Positions 11,088-23,089 of a stretch of DNA of 64,000 bases are shown piece after piece. How positions within the stretch are numbered: position 1 is the first letter of the stretch; every line of letters begins with the position of its first letter. The position numbers and the translations under genes were made by a program. The DNA is taken from positions 85,560,001 to 85,624,000 of the forward strand of contig CM034546.1 in the NCBI GenBank assembly GCA_020055645.1, written 5' to 3'. This DNA comes from Tomocerus qinae. Lineage: Eukaryota; Arthropoda; Collembola; Entomobryomorpha; Tomoceridae. The notes under the pieces are model-generated. The model did no database searches. It was not told the DNA's origin and worked only from the letters and a program-made list of their open reading frames with translations.

Positions 11088-11339
11088 AATTTGATTATAA
11101 TTAAAGATAATTAATACCTCACGATTTATTTGCACAGAAAGCGTACTGTCACACTATTTATTTTGGGGAATCAGTATGATTTTCTCGTAAATTTGGTGGT
11201 TACTTTTCTGTGCAACTTACTGTAGATGGTCTATAAGCTGATATGTTCTGTATAAAGTACAGTACTGAAAAAACTTTTGGAGGAATATGAAATCGATTCC
11301 CTAAGATTGGTAGGATTAGTCTATATACAAGATAAGTCC

Positions 11340-11405
11340 ATATAGTTTTATTAAATATTCTTTTCGGGCAATGAGCCCATAGAACATGACAATTTTTGTA
11401 GCATT
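11340..11405 (-). repeat. LINE 3'-end remnant
   Basis: The reverse complement reads 'ttctatgggctcattgcccg' and then aatatttaataaaac. The same arrangement (ttctatgggccacggctcgc ... aataaattcaattcaattc) occurs at 31309-31385, minus strand. This hairpin-plus-tail layout is typical of LINE 3' termini. Flanks from 11100 to 11830 show no gene. Confidence 0.4.
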
Positions 11406-11906
11406 GATTATTTGATGATTAAATATCATCCTCTAACTGATTAATAAACGCCTTAATCTACTTAGAGCAATCTTAACATAGCTAATTGCATCTATTTTGG
11501 GAACATTTGGTGAGTCCAGTAGCATTAAAATATTTTCTTTATTCATAAGAAATTCCGTGTTATTTCTACATTGCATTTTACATTCACATATTATTATTAT
11601 TATTATTATATATTATTGGGTTTGATTAGGTTACAGTAGGAGGAAGTTTTTGATTCGTTAAGCATAAATGTTTGCTTCAAATAATCAGAAATATCAGATA
11701 TAATCTATATCTTCATTACGGCTTGAATCTTTAGCTAGAAATAATAATTTGTACGCGGGTAATTCGGGGAGTTATTTACAGAGAGTGTTTATTTACAAGC
11801 AGGCAAGACGGACTGTTTGAATCATCCGAGTTAGTCATTAGATGGGCCCATGAACATTTGTACAGGAGGACCCACTAGTTGTGCACCCATAGTTTCTGCT
11901 AATAAC

Positions 11907-12200
11907 TTGAGAGCCAGGGCAGCTAGAGACAAATGGTTACCACCGTTCGAAAGAGGAGATTCCAACTTAAAGATTGGTGTATCATACGTAATGTTTGGAA
12001 TGATATTTCGGGTCAAAAATATTAATTCACTAAAATTTTTTAATACATTGCGGGAGTAGCAAGTTTTAACAAATAGAATTAATTTTTTGACCCGAAATAT
12101 TATTCCAATCATTGCGTATGAGGCACCAATCTTTAAGTTAGAATTTCTTCTTTTCAACGGTGTCAACTATTTGTCTCTAGCTGCCCTGGTTCTCAAGTTA
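11907..12200. repeat. Palindromic element, ~113-bp arms
   Basis: The left arm (about 11907-12020; cttgagagccagggcagcta to tttcgggtcaaaaat) is inverted at about 12089-12200 with some mismatches. A ~70-bp loop separates them. Open frames on both strands (up to 111 codons) are by-products. It is a foldback/MITE candidate. Confidence 0.65.
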
Positions 12201-12229
12201 ACAAATTAGGATATCCGCAAGTTGTGCAT

Positions 12230-12480
12230 GTCCCGGTCCCTCTCTGCCTGCTCACCAGATCGAGTTGCGGGACAGTGTTGATTCGTTCCGTCTCATGGTT
12301 CAGTACTCTTCACTAAGTCTCTTCGTGTACACTTAGTAAAGTTGTTCCGGGAGTCACTGCCAGGAAGCCCTCGCGGCTTGAGCGGTAGCATAGCTCTACT
12401 AATCAATAGTAGTAGCCGTTCTCTCCCCCTAACACATACATAGGCACCTTTATTGCAGTAAGGTCAAGTTACATTAGACA
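12230..12480 (+). repeat. Jockey-like LINE 3'-UTR fragment
   Basis: The segment 'cctcgcggcttgagcggtag' with its surroundings (caatagtagtag, ctctcccactaacacac-like) matches the reverse complement of 44790-44890, which lies 3' of a LINE RNase H domain. This is a plus-strand 3' remnant of that family. Confidence 0.5.
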
Positions 12481-13139
12481 GTTAGTTTTTTTCTTTAACT
12501 TAACTTTGAGCCTGACGTAGCGTAAGTCTATACGCGATTTTTCTTACGAAATTAACTTTTGCTACGGTTACGTCAAACAGTTATTGATTTTCCGTAATTA
12601 TTAGATTGCGTAAAATGATGCGGCAAATTTTAAATTATTTTACCAAATTTTGAAATATACCATTACGAAATAAAAGGCTGGAAGAATCTGAAATGAACTG
12701 CCACGGATTGTGTTGTAAGGCGCATTTTAACAGGGCTATATCTTTGCAAATTGTAACAAACCTATGTTTGCCTCCATTCTACAAAAATAAATGAGTATAA
12801 ATTCGAGAAAAATATTCTATTCTAACCATATTTTTAGATTTAATCGACATCTACAATTGGTTAACTGCTGAATTTCTAATGTGCTTCCATGCAGCCTTTC
12901 TATTCATAACAATTCATTTTTCAATTCACTTTATCCGTGAAAAATGAATTGGTTAACTGCTTTAATTTTAATTTACCGTTTTTGAATAATTTTTACCTTT
13001 TGACTTGACGTTTCAACCTTTTTCATCGTGATGACTTGAAAAACAATATTTTTTTTGGTAACTTGTAACAGTTCTCAGTCACCTGAGCCATGAAGTTGAA
13101 CAACGATGTAGTGACAGCAATGGCATCAGTAAATACATA
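12481..13139. other. AT-rich, no gene seen
   Basis: I see no coding pattern, clear repeats or RNA gene here. 'aattggttaactgct' occurs twice (12854 and 12947), a minor direct repeat. Confidence 0.4.
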
Positions 13140-13446
13140 ATGTTTAGGTTTATACATAATAACAATAATATAAAATTACTAGTCGTTGACATAAACTGCA
13201 GCATCAATGCAGGAAAGATTGCATACATTTTTAGTATTGTTTTCAGTAGTAATTAATGCCTCACATATTTGGGTTTCTAATAAGTCATATTTTATTAACT
13301 TAGAAAATATTTGACGTGATTCACAAAGTTTAATACTGGTATCTAATTCATTCCATAATATACCAGCTACGTTACTAATAATCCTTTTACCATAACCATT
13401 TTTTGGTACTACACATTGTACATTACCCTTCATGCGAGTGTCATAA
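13140..13446 (-). pseudogene. CR1-like LINE C-terminal tail
   Basis: The frame from 13446 reads YDTRMKGNVQC, then VVPKNGYGKRIISN, AGILWNELD and a FSKLIKYDLL end. This matches the C-terminal 'Y-TR ... G-+S------LWN-LP ... FK--LK--LL' of CR1-type proteins. It continues the ...KKSEVHN of the block ending at 15089, so the residues on each side of the 13447-15088 insert are adjacent in the family. Confidence 0.75.
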
Positions 13447-15088
13447 TTGAATGGATTATACGAATGACCAGCAAACTCAAATCGTAGATAAATTAGGAAA
13501 ATTTTTTAATGATTTAATCCTTGACAACAAACAATTAAAACACCCGAAATCATTTGGTAATTTATCCAGCCGAACAAAAATGAACAAAAAATTATCAGTC
13601 CCATATGGATATTAAATTTAATTATTGCGGGCAGAATTTAGGCAGCGGGATCTCGTTTTCTCCTCTGTTTCCTCCAAGAAGCATAAACGCTATGTTGTTG
13701 GAAACCAAAGAGGTTCTAATAATATATTAAGGGAATAGAGCAAAAGTGGAGAATATTTTCTTTATAACATTGATGAATAGCTACTAATTTACCGATACCC
13801 ACTAATACATCCGACTACTTCCGCCGCGAAATTTCTACGATACCTACTAATGCATAATCGAAGACAATAGGGACTGATTTTTGTACCATTGAAAGGCATT
13901 ACGGTTTTGGCTCTACATTTTACAACCTCATCTTTGCTTTGTTGGAAACGGAATCAATGCAGAACGTTTACTAGGATGCTCGAATGGGACGATCATTGGT
14001 GAAGCATTATAGGAAAGGTAGAGGTAAGGGATTTTTCTCAGAAATAATTCCTTATAAATCGTCAGAAATCTATGTTTAGCAAAATTCGCTAGTGGACTCT
14101 TCTTATACCATTATATATCAATGTTTTATACACAAACAGTTTAATTAGGTTAGGTCAGAAAAGAAGCAAAAATAGTATGATGAGGATGAGACGTAAAACT
14201 ATGTTAGAATGATAGGCAATGTTGCAACTTGGGATTCTATTTCCTATCGTAAACCGTCTCCACAGCAAAACCAAAAGGCCATGGTAAGGCCCCATTATGT
14301 TATTTGGTTCCCGTCAATTTTTTGCTTCTTTTTTGACCTTACTTAAAAAATTTAAGCCTAACAAGTAGCATGTTTCTTTTTTAAAGTTTTTTGTTAGGCC
14401 AGAAAATAGATAAAAATAGTGATGTTAGGATATTTTATTAAGTTTGGAGGAAACAGACAATTGGTTATTTGGCATCGATCATTTGGAAGAAACGGGATGG
14501 GAGGAAACGAGATCCCGCTACCTAAATTCAGCTCAAGTATAATAATATTGAAACAAGAAACCAACCAACCAACATGTTTCATTTCTTTTTCTTAGTCAGA
14601 TTAGAAATTTAGAGCACCATACTACTGTTCGTTCAGGAAAATTAGATAGTCCTGTGTGGCTTTTTACATGTTTACATGTTTTACATGTTTTAAATGATCA
14701 CATTTTGAAATCTTAGTTTAATGGTAAATTTTATTTCACTGAAGACAAAAATCTAAATAACCATGGTAGCATTTAAATATCCAAAAAACCTTTCAGATTT
14801 TGAACTTTCCAATTTTTCTTAACGAACAATAGGACTAAAAACAAAGATATCCCCAACCAAAATAAAATCGATGTGATTTTTAGGCCATTTATACATATTA
14901 TGGATGTATGACATCCTTGCCGTCTTCGAAATCGACTTCTAAGGTCAACTGCATAAATTGGGGTTTGCGGTAGAATGCGTATTGGCTTTCGGGTCTCTGC
15001 TCTTTCAAAATAAGTTTTGTTGTCAAGAGAGATTTTTCATAAATTTATCTAAGATCTGAGTTTGCTGGTTATTCGTATAATCCATTTA
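13447..15088. mobile_element. Long-TIR DNA element (non-autonomous), in the CR1-like LINE
   Basis: Both ends carry the same ~85-bp sequence inverted: 'aatggattatacgaat' and 'accagcaaactca' at 13450-13485, and its complement at 15045-15086. Further in, 'gcgggatctcgttt' (about 13640) is inverted at about 14505-14520, so the inverted arms reach ~200 bp with gaps. The flanks rejoin LINE protein precisely (EVHN/YDTR). Inside (13690-14470) I see no transposase. The target duplication is short or obscured (aat/attat). Confidence 0.65.
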
Positions 15089-16160
15089 ATTATGGACCTC
15101 AGATTTCTTGATAAGAAAATTTTCGAAATAGTCTGGACAGTTTTGATTTAGTACCGAATGAGCAAATAAAAGTACTGACCTTTTATACATATTATTGGGA
15201 AACAACCATTCTAAGTAATTTGTTATATCTAACTTTACGTTGTCATGTAGACTTTTATTTAATATTAACCTGCCAATTTGACGAATAGTCCTTTCAATTA
15301 TCTTTAAGTAATGTTTATTTGCGGAACCCCAGATAATACTTAAATACTGTATACGTGAAAGAATTAGTGCATTACAGAGAAGTATCAAATTATTAGTAGA
15401 TAAAACTGGTTTAATAATATATAGTGATTTGATTATTGCATGACAATTTTGTGATATTTTGTTAATTTGATTCTTAAAAGTTAAACAGCTATCCAGTGTT
15501 AACCCTAACGTTTTTAGAGTATCTGTGCTAATAATACTAGTACCGTCAATGTTTATCTCAATATAACTAATTGACTTGACATTGTGAGGGGTACCAATTA
15601 ATAAGACCTGAGTTTTTGCAACATTTAAGGACATACCATTTTCTTTCATCCACGAGACTACCAAACATACATCGCTTTCAAGATTTTTGATCATACCTTC
15701 TAATTTACTTGGGTGCCCACTTATGCATAAATTGGAATCATCGGCGAACAAAATAGCAATGCAACTTTGTAACACTATAGGTAGGTCATTTATGTAAAAA
15801 GAAAATAAAAGGGGTCCTAGTATACTTCCCTGACAAGTGCCTAGAATGGTAAATTCAACTTTAGATTTTTCATGTCCATTACCTCTAACATACTGACACC
15901 TGTAGGAGAGATAACTCTTGAACCATTCATGATGAATTCCGTACCATGTAAGCGTTTCAATAAGAAATTCTCGGACTATGACATCGAAGGCCTTACGGAG
16001 GTCAAGTGAAACCAAAATGCATACGTGACCTTTGTCCAATTGTCTGTAAAAATACTCGTTTAAAGCTATTAATGCATGTTCTGTCGAATGTTTCTTTCTG
16101 AAGCCAAATTGTGCTCCATAAAGAATTTTATTGTCGTCTACAAATTGCGTCAGTTGATCA
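15089..16160 (-). pseudogene. CR1-like LINE RT palm, thumb and tail
   Basis: The open frame from 16039 to 15089 (317 codons, running on into the insert) has LVSLDLRKAFDVI (motif A), CQGSILGPLLFSFYINDLP (motif B), LFADDSNLCISG (catalytic FADD), GMSLNVAKTQVLLIG (motif D) and KTLGLTLDSCLTF (motif E/thumb). Upstream, 16160-16039 in another frame gives FGFRKKHSTEHALIAL, the R-HST-HAL box. All catalytic Asp residues are retained, but a frameshift near 16160 separates it from the fingers. Confidence 0.85.
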
Positions 16161-17010
16161 TATACAACTCTCTGTGATCCTAGCTAAATGTGCCTGAAGA
16201 GAAATAGGCCTACAATGTTCCGGTAGCGTAGGTACATCAATTTTGGGAATAGGCACCACTTCACTGATTTTGAAAATATTAGGAAAATCAGCTGACTTGA
16301 TACTATGATTAACAATGTCAACTAGGGCTTCCGTAACATTTGGAGATTCAATTGTGTAACTCAGCATAATCGGACTCAGTCCCTTCTGGTCAGGTTTCTT
16401 TTTACATTTGTGCTTTATAGATTTATAGGATGAGAAAAATTTGAAATTATTAATTTCTTTGAGTTCAAATATGATTGAATTAGAGTCCAGGCACAAGGGT
16501 TTAGTTGGCAGCTCCAAAAGACATTGTTTGTTAGAAACACTACAGAAATATTCATTGATTACATTCAAATCAAAATTATGAAGTGTCACATTTGGTTTTC
16601 CTTTTACAAAAGCGTTAAGTGCTTCCCAATTCCCAAATTCTTTAATGCGATTGTCAAGGCTAACTCTCTTGTCATTTGTGAGACAGCGGCGGAATTCTTT
16701 TTTGGCAGCTTTATATAATGCGAGATCAGTATAATCTAATGTAGTTTGGTAGGTACTATACAAGGCGTCTCTATAGCGTTTAGCTACTTTGGTTTCATTT
16801 GAGATGTCAAGAGTATACGGTTTGTGCAGGAACTAGCATTTCTTTAAAGGAGCATGTTTGTCAAAAAGTTATGAGACTATGTTATATGAGACTCAACAAA
16901 TGAATGGATTTTGTTTTCAAGAGATACATTTTCCTTTTCATCAAATACAAGATTTTGTACGTCAGTAGCTAACAAAGCAGTATCTATATTTTTATAGTCT
17001 CACGTTTATT
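16161..17010 (-). pseudogene. CR1-like LINE linker and RT fingers
   Basis: The open frame 16763-16161 carries the helical linker (YKAAKKEFRRCLTN), then KKKPDQKGLSPIML and a VVPIPK box, and the LPEHCRPISLQ box. From 17010 to 16764 the linker is frameshifted (FDKHAPLKK recognisable). This lies between endonuclease and palm on the same strand. Confidence 0.75.
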
Positions 17011-17697
17011 TCAATTTTTTTTATATTTGATTTTATTGCAATCATAAACCACATAGCAAGCTAAATGATCCGATAATTTCGGATTGTCTACTCCAGAGGA
17101 TACTATGCTATTTACTTTATCAGAGAGTATTATATCCAGCCGCGCTTCATTCCTAGTTGGTTTATCAATCAATTCTATGACATTATTCCTTTCTAACATA
17201 AGATTAAACTTCTTAATTTGTGGATCTGACTTTTGTTCAAGGTGAATGTTAAAATCACCGCATATAAAATATCACATATGGCTTTCCTTTGGATGAGCAT
17301 TCTTTGATTATCTTTTCTAAAAAGACAATGTCAGCATTGGAGAGATAAAATTCAGGGCGATAAAAGCAAGAAACTATAACAGACCGATATTTACCAAGTT
17401 GAATTTGAATGTTTATATTTTCTATTATATTTGGAGATTCATTAATGCAAGTTAAGAATATCTGTTTAATGTCAAAAATTTCCTTAACTATAATAATTGC
17501 TACACCCCCACCACTGTCATTCCTGTCTATTCTTTTAACAACGTATCCTGGGAGATTAAAAAGATTTGTTAGGTTGCAGAGCTTGGTTTCATTCAGACAC
17601 AGTACGTCATAGTCATTTCTAGTCACGTATTCGTATATGTCTAATAATTTAAAACAATGAATTTATATTGTATTGTCCAATCTTTATGGTAGATTTA
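17011..17697 (-). pseudogene. CR1-like LINE endonuclease domain
   Basis: From 17690: KIGQYNINSL, a one-base shift, then NDYDVLCLNETKL (catalytic N-ET), GGGVAIIIVKE and FYRPEF. After a second shift come CGDFNIHL (GDFN box), RLDIILS and LSDHLACYVV (SDH box). All active-site motifs of the EEP fold are visible. The 5' side is interrupted at 17698 by the 9-bp target duplication of the 17707-23349 element. Confidence 0.85.
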
Positions 17698-17754
17698 CTT
17701 TTTTGTGGCTGCTGCAAGTTGGCAGACCCGAGTCGGGTCGGTTATACCGAACCG

Positions 17755-17815
17755 ACCCACACAACCGACCGACCGACTGACCGACCAACCGACCGACCAA
17801 CCGACCGACCCGATA
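17755..17815 (+). repeat. (ccga)n simple repeat in the left TIR
   Basis: Tetranucleotide run ccgaccgaccga with variants. The counterpart at 23205-23300 in the right TIR is longer. It creates a spurious PTDRPTDRP reading on the minus strand there. Confidence 0.85.
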
Positions 17816-17929
17816 TAATAACAGTTAATGAACCAAAATAATTGTTGATTATTCAAAATAACCGTTAATTAATCAAAATAACTGTTAGTAAAACAAAATA
17901 ACTGACGGAAACCTGCATGTACAGTCAAG

Positions 17930-18099
17930 CAAGCACGTTTCCAGAGGGGGGGCCCTGGCCCCCCTAAGCTTCCAGAAAAAGACGATTTTTTTGTCAAAAA
18001 AGGTTAAAAATCCAAAAAATTTTCGCGCGAATATGACGTCATTTTACGAATATATTTCGGTGTGCCCCCTTCTAGGTCAAATTACTGGATACGTGCTTG
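17930..18099. mobile_element. 170-bp MITE (CAAGCACGT...ACGTGCTTG), copy 1
   Basis: Perfect short TIR caagcacgt/acgtgcttg, flanked by cagtcaag at 17922-17929 and 18100-18107 (8-bp duplication, hAT-like). It is nested in the left TIR of the 17707-23349 element. Confidence 0.75.
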
Positions 18100-18162
18100 C
18101 AGTCAAGTGCAGTGGTGGGGCATCTATCGAGCGCAATAACGATGATTATTCCTTACTAGTGA

Positions 18163-18745
18163 ACCCAGCTAAGGGACAAATCTAGCACTAAAGATAAATT
18201 CAGCAGGCCACGCTTTACAGTAATAAAAAAAATTTCGAAAACATCCCATTAGGTTATTATGTTAACTTTGTAAACCAAAGTATATTTAAATTAAAATACT
18301 TTAATGTCCATAGTGGTGAATAAATTAGCTGCAGCCCCAACTTCATGATAAAAAGGAATTTCCTAAACCAAAATAATAACTGTAGATCATAAATTCAAAT
18401 GCAGAGAAAAATGAAAGACTCCATTTTTGAAAAAAAATCCCACAAAGTCACCAAAAAGCTCCCTTTTAAATCAGAAAAATAAGATTCCCCCTTTGATTTT
18501 GGAAAAACGTACAAATTCTATGAGTACAACTTACGAATAAATATTTTTAAAGAAAAGTTAGTTAACCAGTACTGTTATTTAATTCTGCAAACAGGTGTGC
18601 CAACTGCCAAAAGAATCAAGAGGGTAGTAAAAACGTAAACCCAGCTCTACTAAAAAATAATAAGTTTGTCGATATAGCATAACCAATTTGAATTTTCAAA
18701 TGCTAATTAATAATCCACATTACGATCATTACGAAATACCTAGCA
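18163..18745 (+). repeat. T2 interspersed repeat, copy 1
   Basis: Begins 'gaacccagctaagggacaaa' and proceeds through a 'ccattaggtta' block, 'ctgataaaaaggaatt', 'aaaccagctctactaaaaaa'-type sequence and 'cattacgatcattacga'. It matches 26517-30030 and 36808-37470. The right end is truncated relative to those copies. No ORF; possibly a SINE- or LINE-tail-type unit. Confidence 0.65.
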
Positions 18746-18960
18746 CATAGATTAAATTGAATATGCCACGTATAACCTTAATTACAAATTATGTGTGTAT
18801 ATTATAATAAGCAGTCAAAAACGAAACTTTAAATCTAACCACACCGCATCAACCATGCCCAAGACATTAGCAAAACACTTTTCATTTTCACGCAGTCGAG
18901 AATCGAGGTTGCTGATTATGAAACATTTCCATTTGCTTTTTGGTATTATCCTAGCTCGCT
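18746..18960. other. No feature recognised
   Basis: Short AT-rich interval between the T2 repeat and a MITE; nothing identifiable. Confidence 0.4.
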
Positions 18961-19131
18961 CAAGCACGTAACCAGTAGAGGGGGTGGAGGGGCTGCAACA
19001 ACCCCCCAAAGAAAAGTTTTTCCCAAAAAGACCTTTACCGTAAACATTTTTGGCAGTTCGCACGATATATTACGTTTTTGAATAACCATTTGTGGCGCCC
19101 CCATTTGACCAAATTTCTGGTTACGTGCCTG
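18961..19131. mobile_element. 171-bp MITE of the same CAAGCACGT family, diverged copy
   Basis: Ends caagcacgtaaccag and ctggttacgtgcctg. The internal G-run/C-run layout (agaggggg...gcgccccc) parallels the 17930 and 22921 copies. The candidate 8-bp duplication (agctcgct/agttcgac) is degraded, so this insertion is older. Confidence 0.65.
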
Positions 19132-19175
19132 AGTTCGACCTACCACATATAGTGACATACATAGGTAGGTAAATT

Positions 19176-21726
19176 CAGTGGCGGCTCTAGGATTTGCGAG
19201 GCCCTGGGCAAAATGTTCGCGCGAGGCCCCATAATAATAATTCACAAATATGCAAATTATTATATTAATTGAAATCTACGAATTTTTTCCGTTTTTAAAT
19301 GAATTTGCCATATGAATAATTAGCGTGAAAATTTTTCATGGTTTTTTGAATGTTATTGAAAACAAAACAAGTACGTGTACACAAGTGAGTTTCGGGAGAG
19401 ACTATATTATGTGCTACTTGTATCTCAATTACATATATTCGCGCGCAGCGCGAAAAACTTTGTCAATTTTTGACAAAAATTAGTCAAAACTGGCCTATAA
19501 ATGGCAAATAATCATTTTTTTGCTATTTTGAGAAAAAATTTTTTTTCCTTGGATTTTGGGGTGGGGTTTTAGCCTATAAGGGTTTCCACCTCTTTCCTTT
19601 ATTCATATAAAATAAACCCTAAAACTCTGGTAAAGACTATGTAGGCGTTATGCGGCATTTTAGAATTTGAAAATTTTATTCATTGTTTTAAAAACTTCTT
19701 TATTTCTTTTAAAATTTGAAAAACTATTAGTGGAAACATAATTGTTTACATCTACTGCAATTACACAGCTTTGGTATCGCAAAATGCTACAAATTTGTGG
19801 ATTGAAATGCATATAGTAATTCTATAATTATTCTGAGAGATACTGCTTTCGTGTCACCAGTGGAGAGTTCCATGTCAAGTCGACAATATTCAAACAGTTG
19901 ATTTTGCAACTGTCTCTAATGTTAATATAAAATTTTTTAAATCACAGTCTAGTAAATCCTCAACCGTTTAAAAAAAACTAGGACCCTCTGGGACAAAAAA
20001 TAAAAAAGATATGGCCATTTCGAATTCATACCAAAATTTCGAAAATTTTTCAAAAAAACGGTTTGCGTCAAAGTAATTGCAAAAATTATTGCAACTTCAT
20101 TTGTATTAGGATAATTGCATTACAAAAGACACTTAAAATGATAATTTAAAATTTAGTTTTTCGGAATATCTTAATTTTTTTTGAAAAAAAATAGAAATTT
20201 TTTAAACCTGTTTTTTAAAAAATTGCTCGGATTGCCAAGAACCGAATGAAATGCATCGGATACTACGGAAAATGGCCAATCATCCTAATCAGTTTTCGTT
20301 CTTGGCAATCCGAGCACTTTTCAGTAAACGAATTTTAAAAAAACGAAAAAGTTTAGCAAAATAAGGGACTGTACATTGACAATGTTGTACACTTTAGGGG
20401 GAGGGAGAAGATGAATATGAGTCAATGTATGTAATAGGGGTATAAAAAATATAAGGAAACTTAATGGAGACCAATAATATAAAGTATATATGTATGTATA
20501 TTTGCATAGTCTTATATGTCTAATATATAGCCATATACGCCTAATATATAGCCATATATGCCTAATATATAGCCATATATGCCTAATATATAGCCATATA
20601 TGTCTATTATATAACCATATACGCCTAATATATAGCCATATATGCCTAATATATAGCCATATATACTGAATATATAGCCATATATACTGAATATATAGCC
20701 ATATATACTGAATATATAGACATATATACTGAATATATAGCCATATATACTGAATATATAGCCATATATACTGAATATATAGGCATATATACTGAATATA
20801 TAGGCATATGTACTAAATATATAGGCATATATACTGAATATATAGGCAAATATACTGAATATATAGGCATATGTACTAAATATATAGGCATATATACTGA
20901 ATATATAGGCAAATATACTGAATATATAGGCATATATACTGAATATATAGCCATATATACTGAATATATAGGCATATATACTGAATATATAGCCATATAT
21001 ACTGAATATATAGCCATATATACTGAATATATAGGCATATATACTGAATATATAGGCATATGTACTAAATATATAGGCATATATACTGAATATATAGGCA
21101 AATATACTGAATATATAGGCATATATACTGAATATATAGCCATATATACTGAATATATAGGCATATATACTGAATATATAGCCATATATACTGAATATAT
21201 AGGCATATATACTGAATATATAGCCATATATACTGCTGCCTGCAGGCAGGGGTGTGGACTGAGTAGGATGGGCTACTATAGCATAGCACACAGTCTATGT
21301 ATAGTCCCACGGTAAGTCTTCGCTCTCATCAAGGATTCCCATTCCTTGTTTTTGGTTAGCATTGCAGTGTACATTCATTGCGCGCATTGTATAAAATCTG
21401 CAATGTTAACGCGTGAGACGAGTAGACTCGCCGCGAACATCCTTGACTTTTTTTTCGAGTTGACATGGAACTCTCCCAGTATGTTTTTACTAGATTGCGC
21501 GATGTCTACTTTCCGTAAACTTTTCTTCCTTGAATTCTAAAATTTGTTTTGTAATAAAGCTTGTAACAAAACGTATAACTTAAACCAAAATGCAAAACCA
21601 GTATTTCTGAAGTGAAATCAACACAGACAAGTTGAAATTCTTTCTTTGTCAAAGCTCTGCGCGAGGCCCCCAAAGCGCGAGGCCCTGGGCAACTGCCCAG
21701 TCTGCCCATTGGGAAAGCCGCCTCTG
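19176..21726. mobile_element. Non-autonomous hAT element with 8-bp target duplication
   Basis: The left end is cagtggcggctctagg and the right end (reverse complement) is cagaggcggctttccc. The subterminal 'gaggccctgggcaa' is repeated near both ends. The target ggtaaatt at 19168-19175 and 21727-21734 is an exact 8-bp duplication, as expected for hAT transposons. No transposase was found. The interior contains an inverted repeat (gctcggattgccaagaac at about 20224, inverted at about 20303) and the 21-bp satellite. Confidence 0.85.
20512..21235. repeat. 21-bp satellite array inside the hAT element
   Basis: About 34 head-to-tail copies of a 21-bp unit (atatagccatatatactga plus at) occur. Variants (aggcat, aggcaaat, aggcatatgtactaaat) are arranged as longer repeated blocks, so the array grew by multi-unit duplication. 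The first ~150 bp use diverged units (gcctaat, gtctattat). Because 21 is divisible by 3, two long minus-strand frames (259 and 193 codons) stay open; they are not genes. Confidence 0.95.
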
Positions 21727-21734
21727 GGTAAATT

Positions 21735-22130
21735 TATTGTTTTTATCTCAGACGGTGTTTATAATATAAGTGATTAATATTAAGGACCCATCAATCAAAA
21801 AAATCAACAGAAAATCAAAGTTTTACTGAAACTCAAACTTTAACGAGACTTATAGTAAGAAACTCAACAATTAACCAAGGCTGTGAATTAACGTGTATGG
21901 CACACACAGGAATTTTTGTATGGCAAGAAATTTCATCGAACAGTCGCACATTTGTATGGTACGTTATAGAAAACCGAGGGGTATTGTATGGAAAGTAAAG
22001 GAACAATGTATGGTACTAAAACAAAATTGCTCCTTCAAACATTTTACACTGCTGCGTCTAGATGCCCACCCATCACCCCAAAATTGTGGCTTCGATGATG
22101 TAAATATTTAGTCATTGCAAGTACATCATT
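21735..22130. other. MULE interior with a TTTGTATGG-rich element end
   Basis: At 21781-21843 'ttaaggacccatcaatcaa' with following sequence is an inverted copy of 22799-22863. At 21888-22025 'gtatggcacacacagg', 'tttgtatggcaag' and 'tttgtatggtacgttata' resemble the end of the element at 23904-24973, so a relative of that element has one end here. Confidence 0.55.
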
Positions 22131-22760
22131 TTTAGCTCGCCTGAAAAGGCAGCTTATAGAATAGTCCGTCCGTTTACACGATAACTTTTGAAGACATTGA
22201 TGGATTTCAACTAAAATGGACCTGTGACAAAGCCTATTGAAAATGGGCCACATTGGTCCATAGGTTTCCGAGATGCTCAGCGCTCACTTTGTCTTCATTT
22301 TAATAGTCAAAATGAAAATATGGCATTAAATGGACATTAAAAGTTGAATTGTTTCCTATGAATTGTTAGCATGAAAGTATACAATATTTAACTCCGCTTC
22401 GACAAAATTTAAGATGTTATAATAAAGTAAATAAACCCGGAAATACCTGTTATATAGGACGGAAATAAATCTATTTCGCATTTATATGCAAATTGATAGT
22501 CAAATTTACATTTTTCGAATTTCTTTTCATTATGACTGTCAATATTAACCGATTTTGATTTTCTTTTGATTTTTATACCCAATATTAATCAATTTTGATT
22601 TTCTTTTAATTTTTTGACTCAATATTGATTAATTTTGATTTTTTTAATTTTTAGACTCAATATTAATTAATTTTGAGTTTTTTGTTTATTTGTTCAATAA
22701 GAAAATCAACAGAAAATCAAAGTAGATAATTGTTGACTGAAAATAATCAGAAAATAAAAA
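22131..22760 (-). repeat. M1 interspersed repeat, reverse orientation
   Basis: Starts 'tagctcgcctgaaaaggcag', the complement of the M1 right end. It continues through the cgtccgtttacacg block, 'tccataggtttccgagatgc', gcgctcac and the repeated 'aatattaatcaattttgatt' motif. The left end is missing. It lies inside the 17707-23349 element. Confidence 0.7.
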
Positions 22761-22920
22761 TTGGCTAGGATTGAGTATCAAAATAAACTAAAAAAGTTTA
22801 ATAAAGTTTGAGTTTAAGTAAAACTTTGATTTTCTGTTGATTTTATTGATTGATGGGTCCTTAATAAGGAATAATCATCGTTATTGCGCTCGATAGATGC
22901 CCCACCACTGCACTTGACTG

Positions 22921-23089
22921 CAAGCACGTATCCAGTAATTTGACCTAGAAGGGGGCACACCGAAATATATTCGTAAAATGACGTCATATTCGCGCGAAAA
23001 TTTTTTGGATTTTTAACCTTTTTTGACAAAAAAATCGTCTTTTTCTGGAAGCTTAGGGGGCCAGAGCCCCCCCTCTGGATACGTGCTTG
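22921..23089. mobile_element. 169-bp MITE (CAAGCACGT family), copy 2
   Basis: An inverted counterpart of 17930-18099, flanked by cttgactg at 22913-22920 and 23090-23097, which is the same target sequence on the other strand. It sits at the same point of the right TIR. Confidence 0.75.

Noticed and set aside
20512..21291. Long minus-strand open frames of 259 and 193 codons (YIFSIYG / VYMAIYS repeats)
   Set aside because: They come from a 21-bp tandem repeat whose period is a multiple of three, so several frames stay open. No start context, domain or non-repeat coding sequence.
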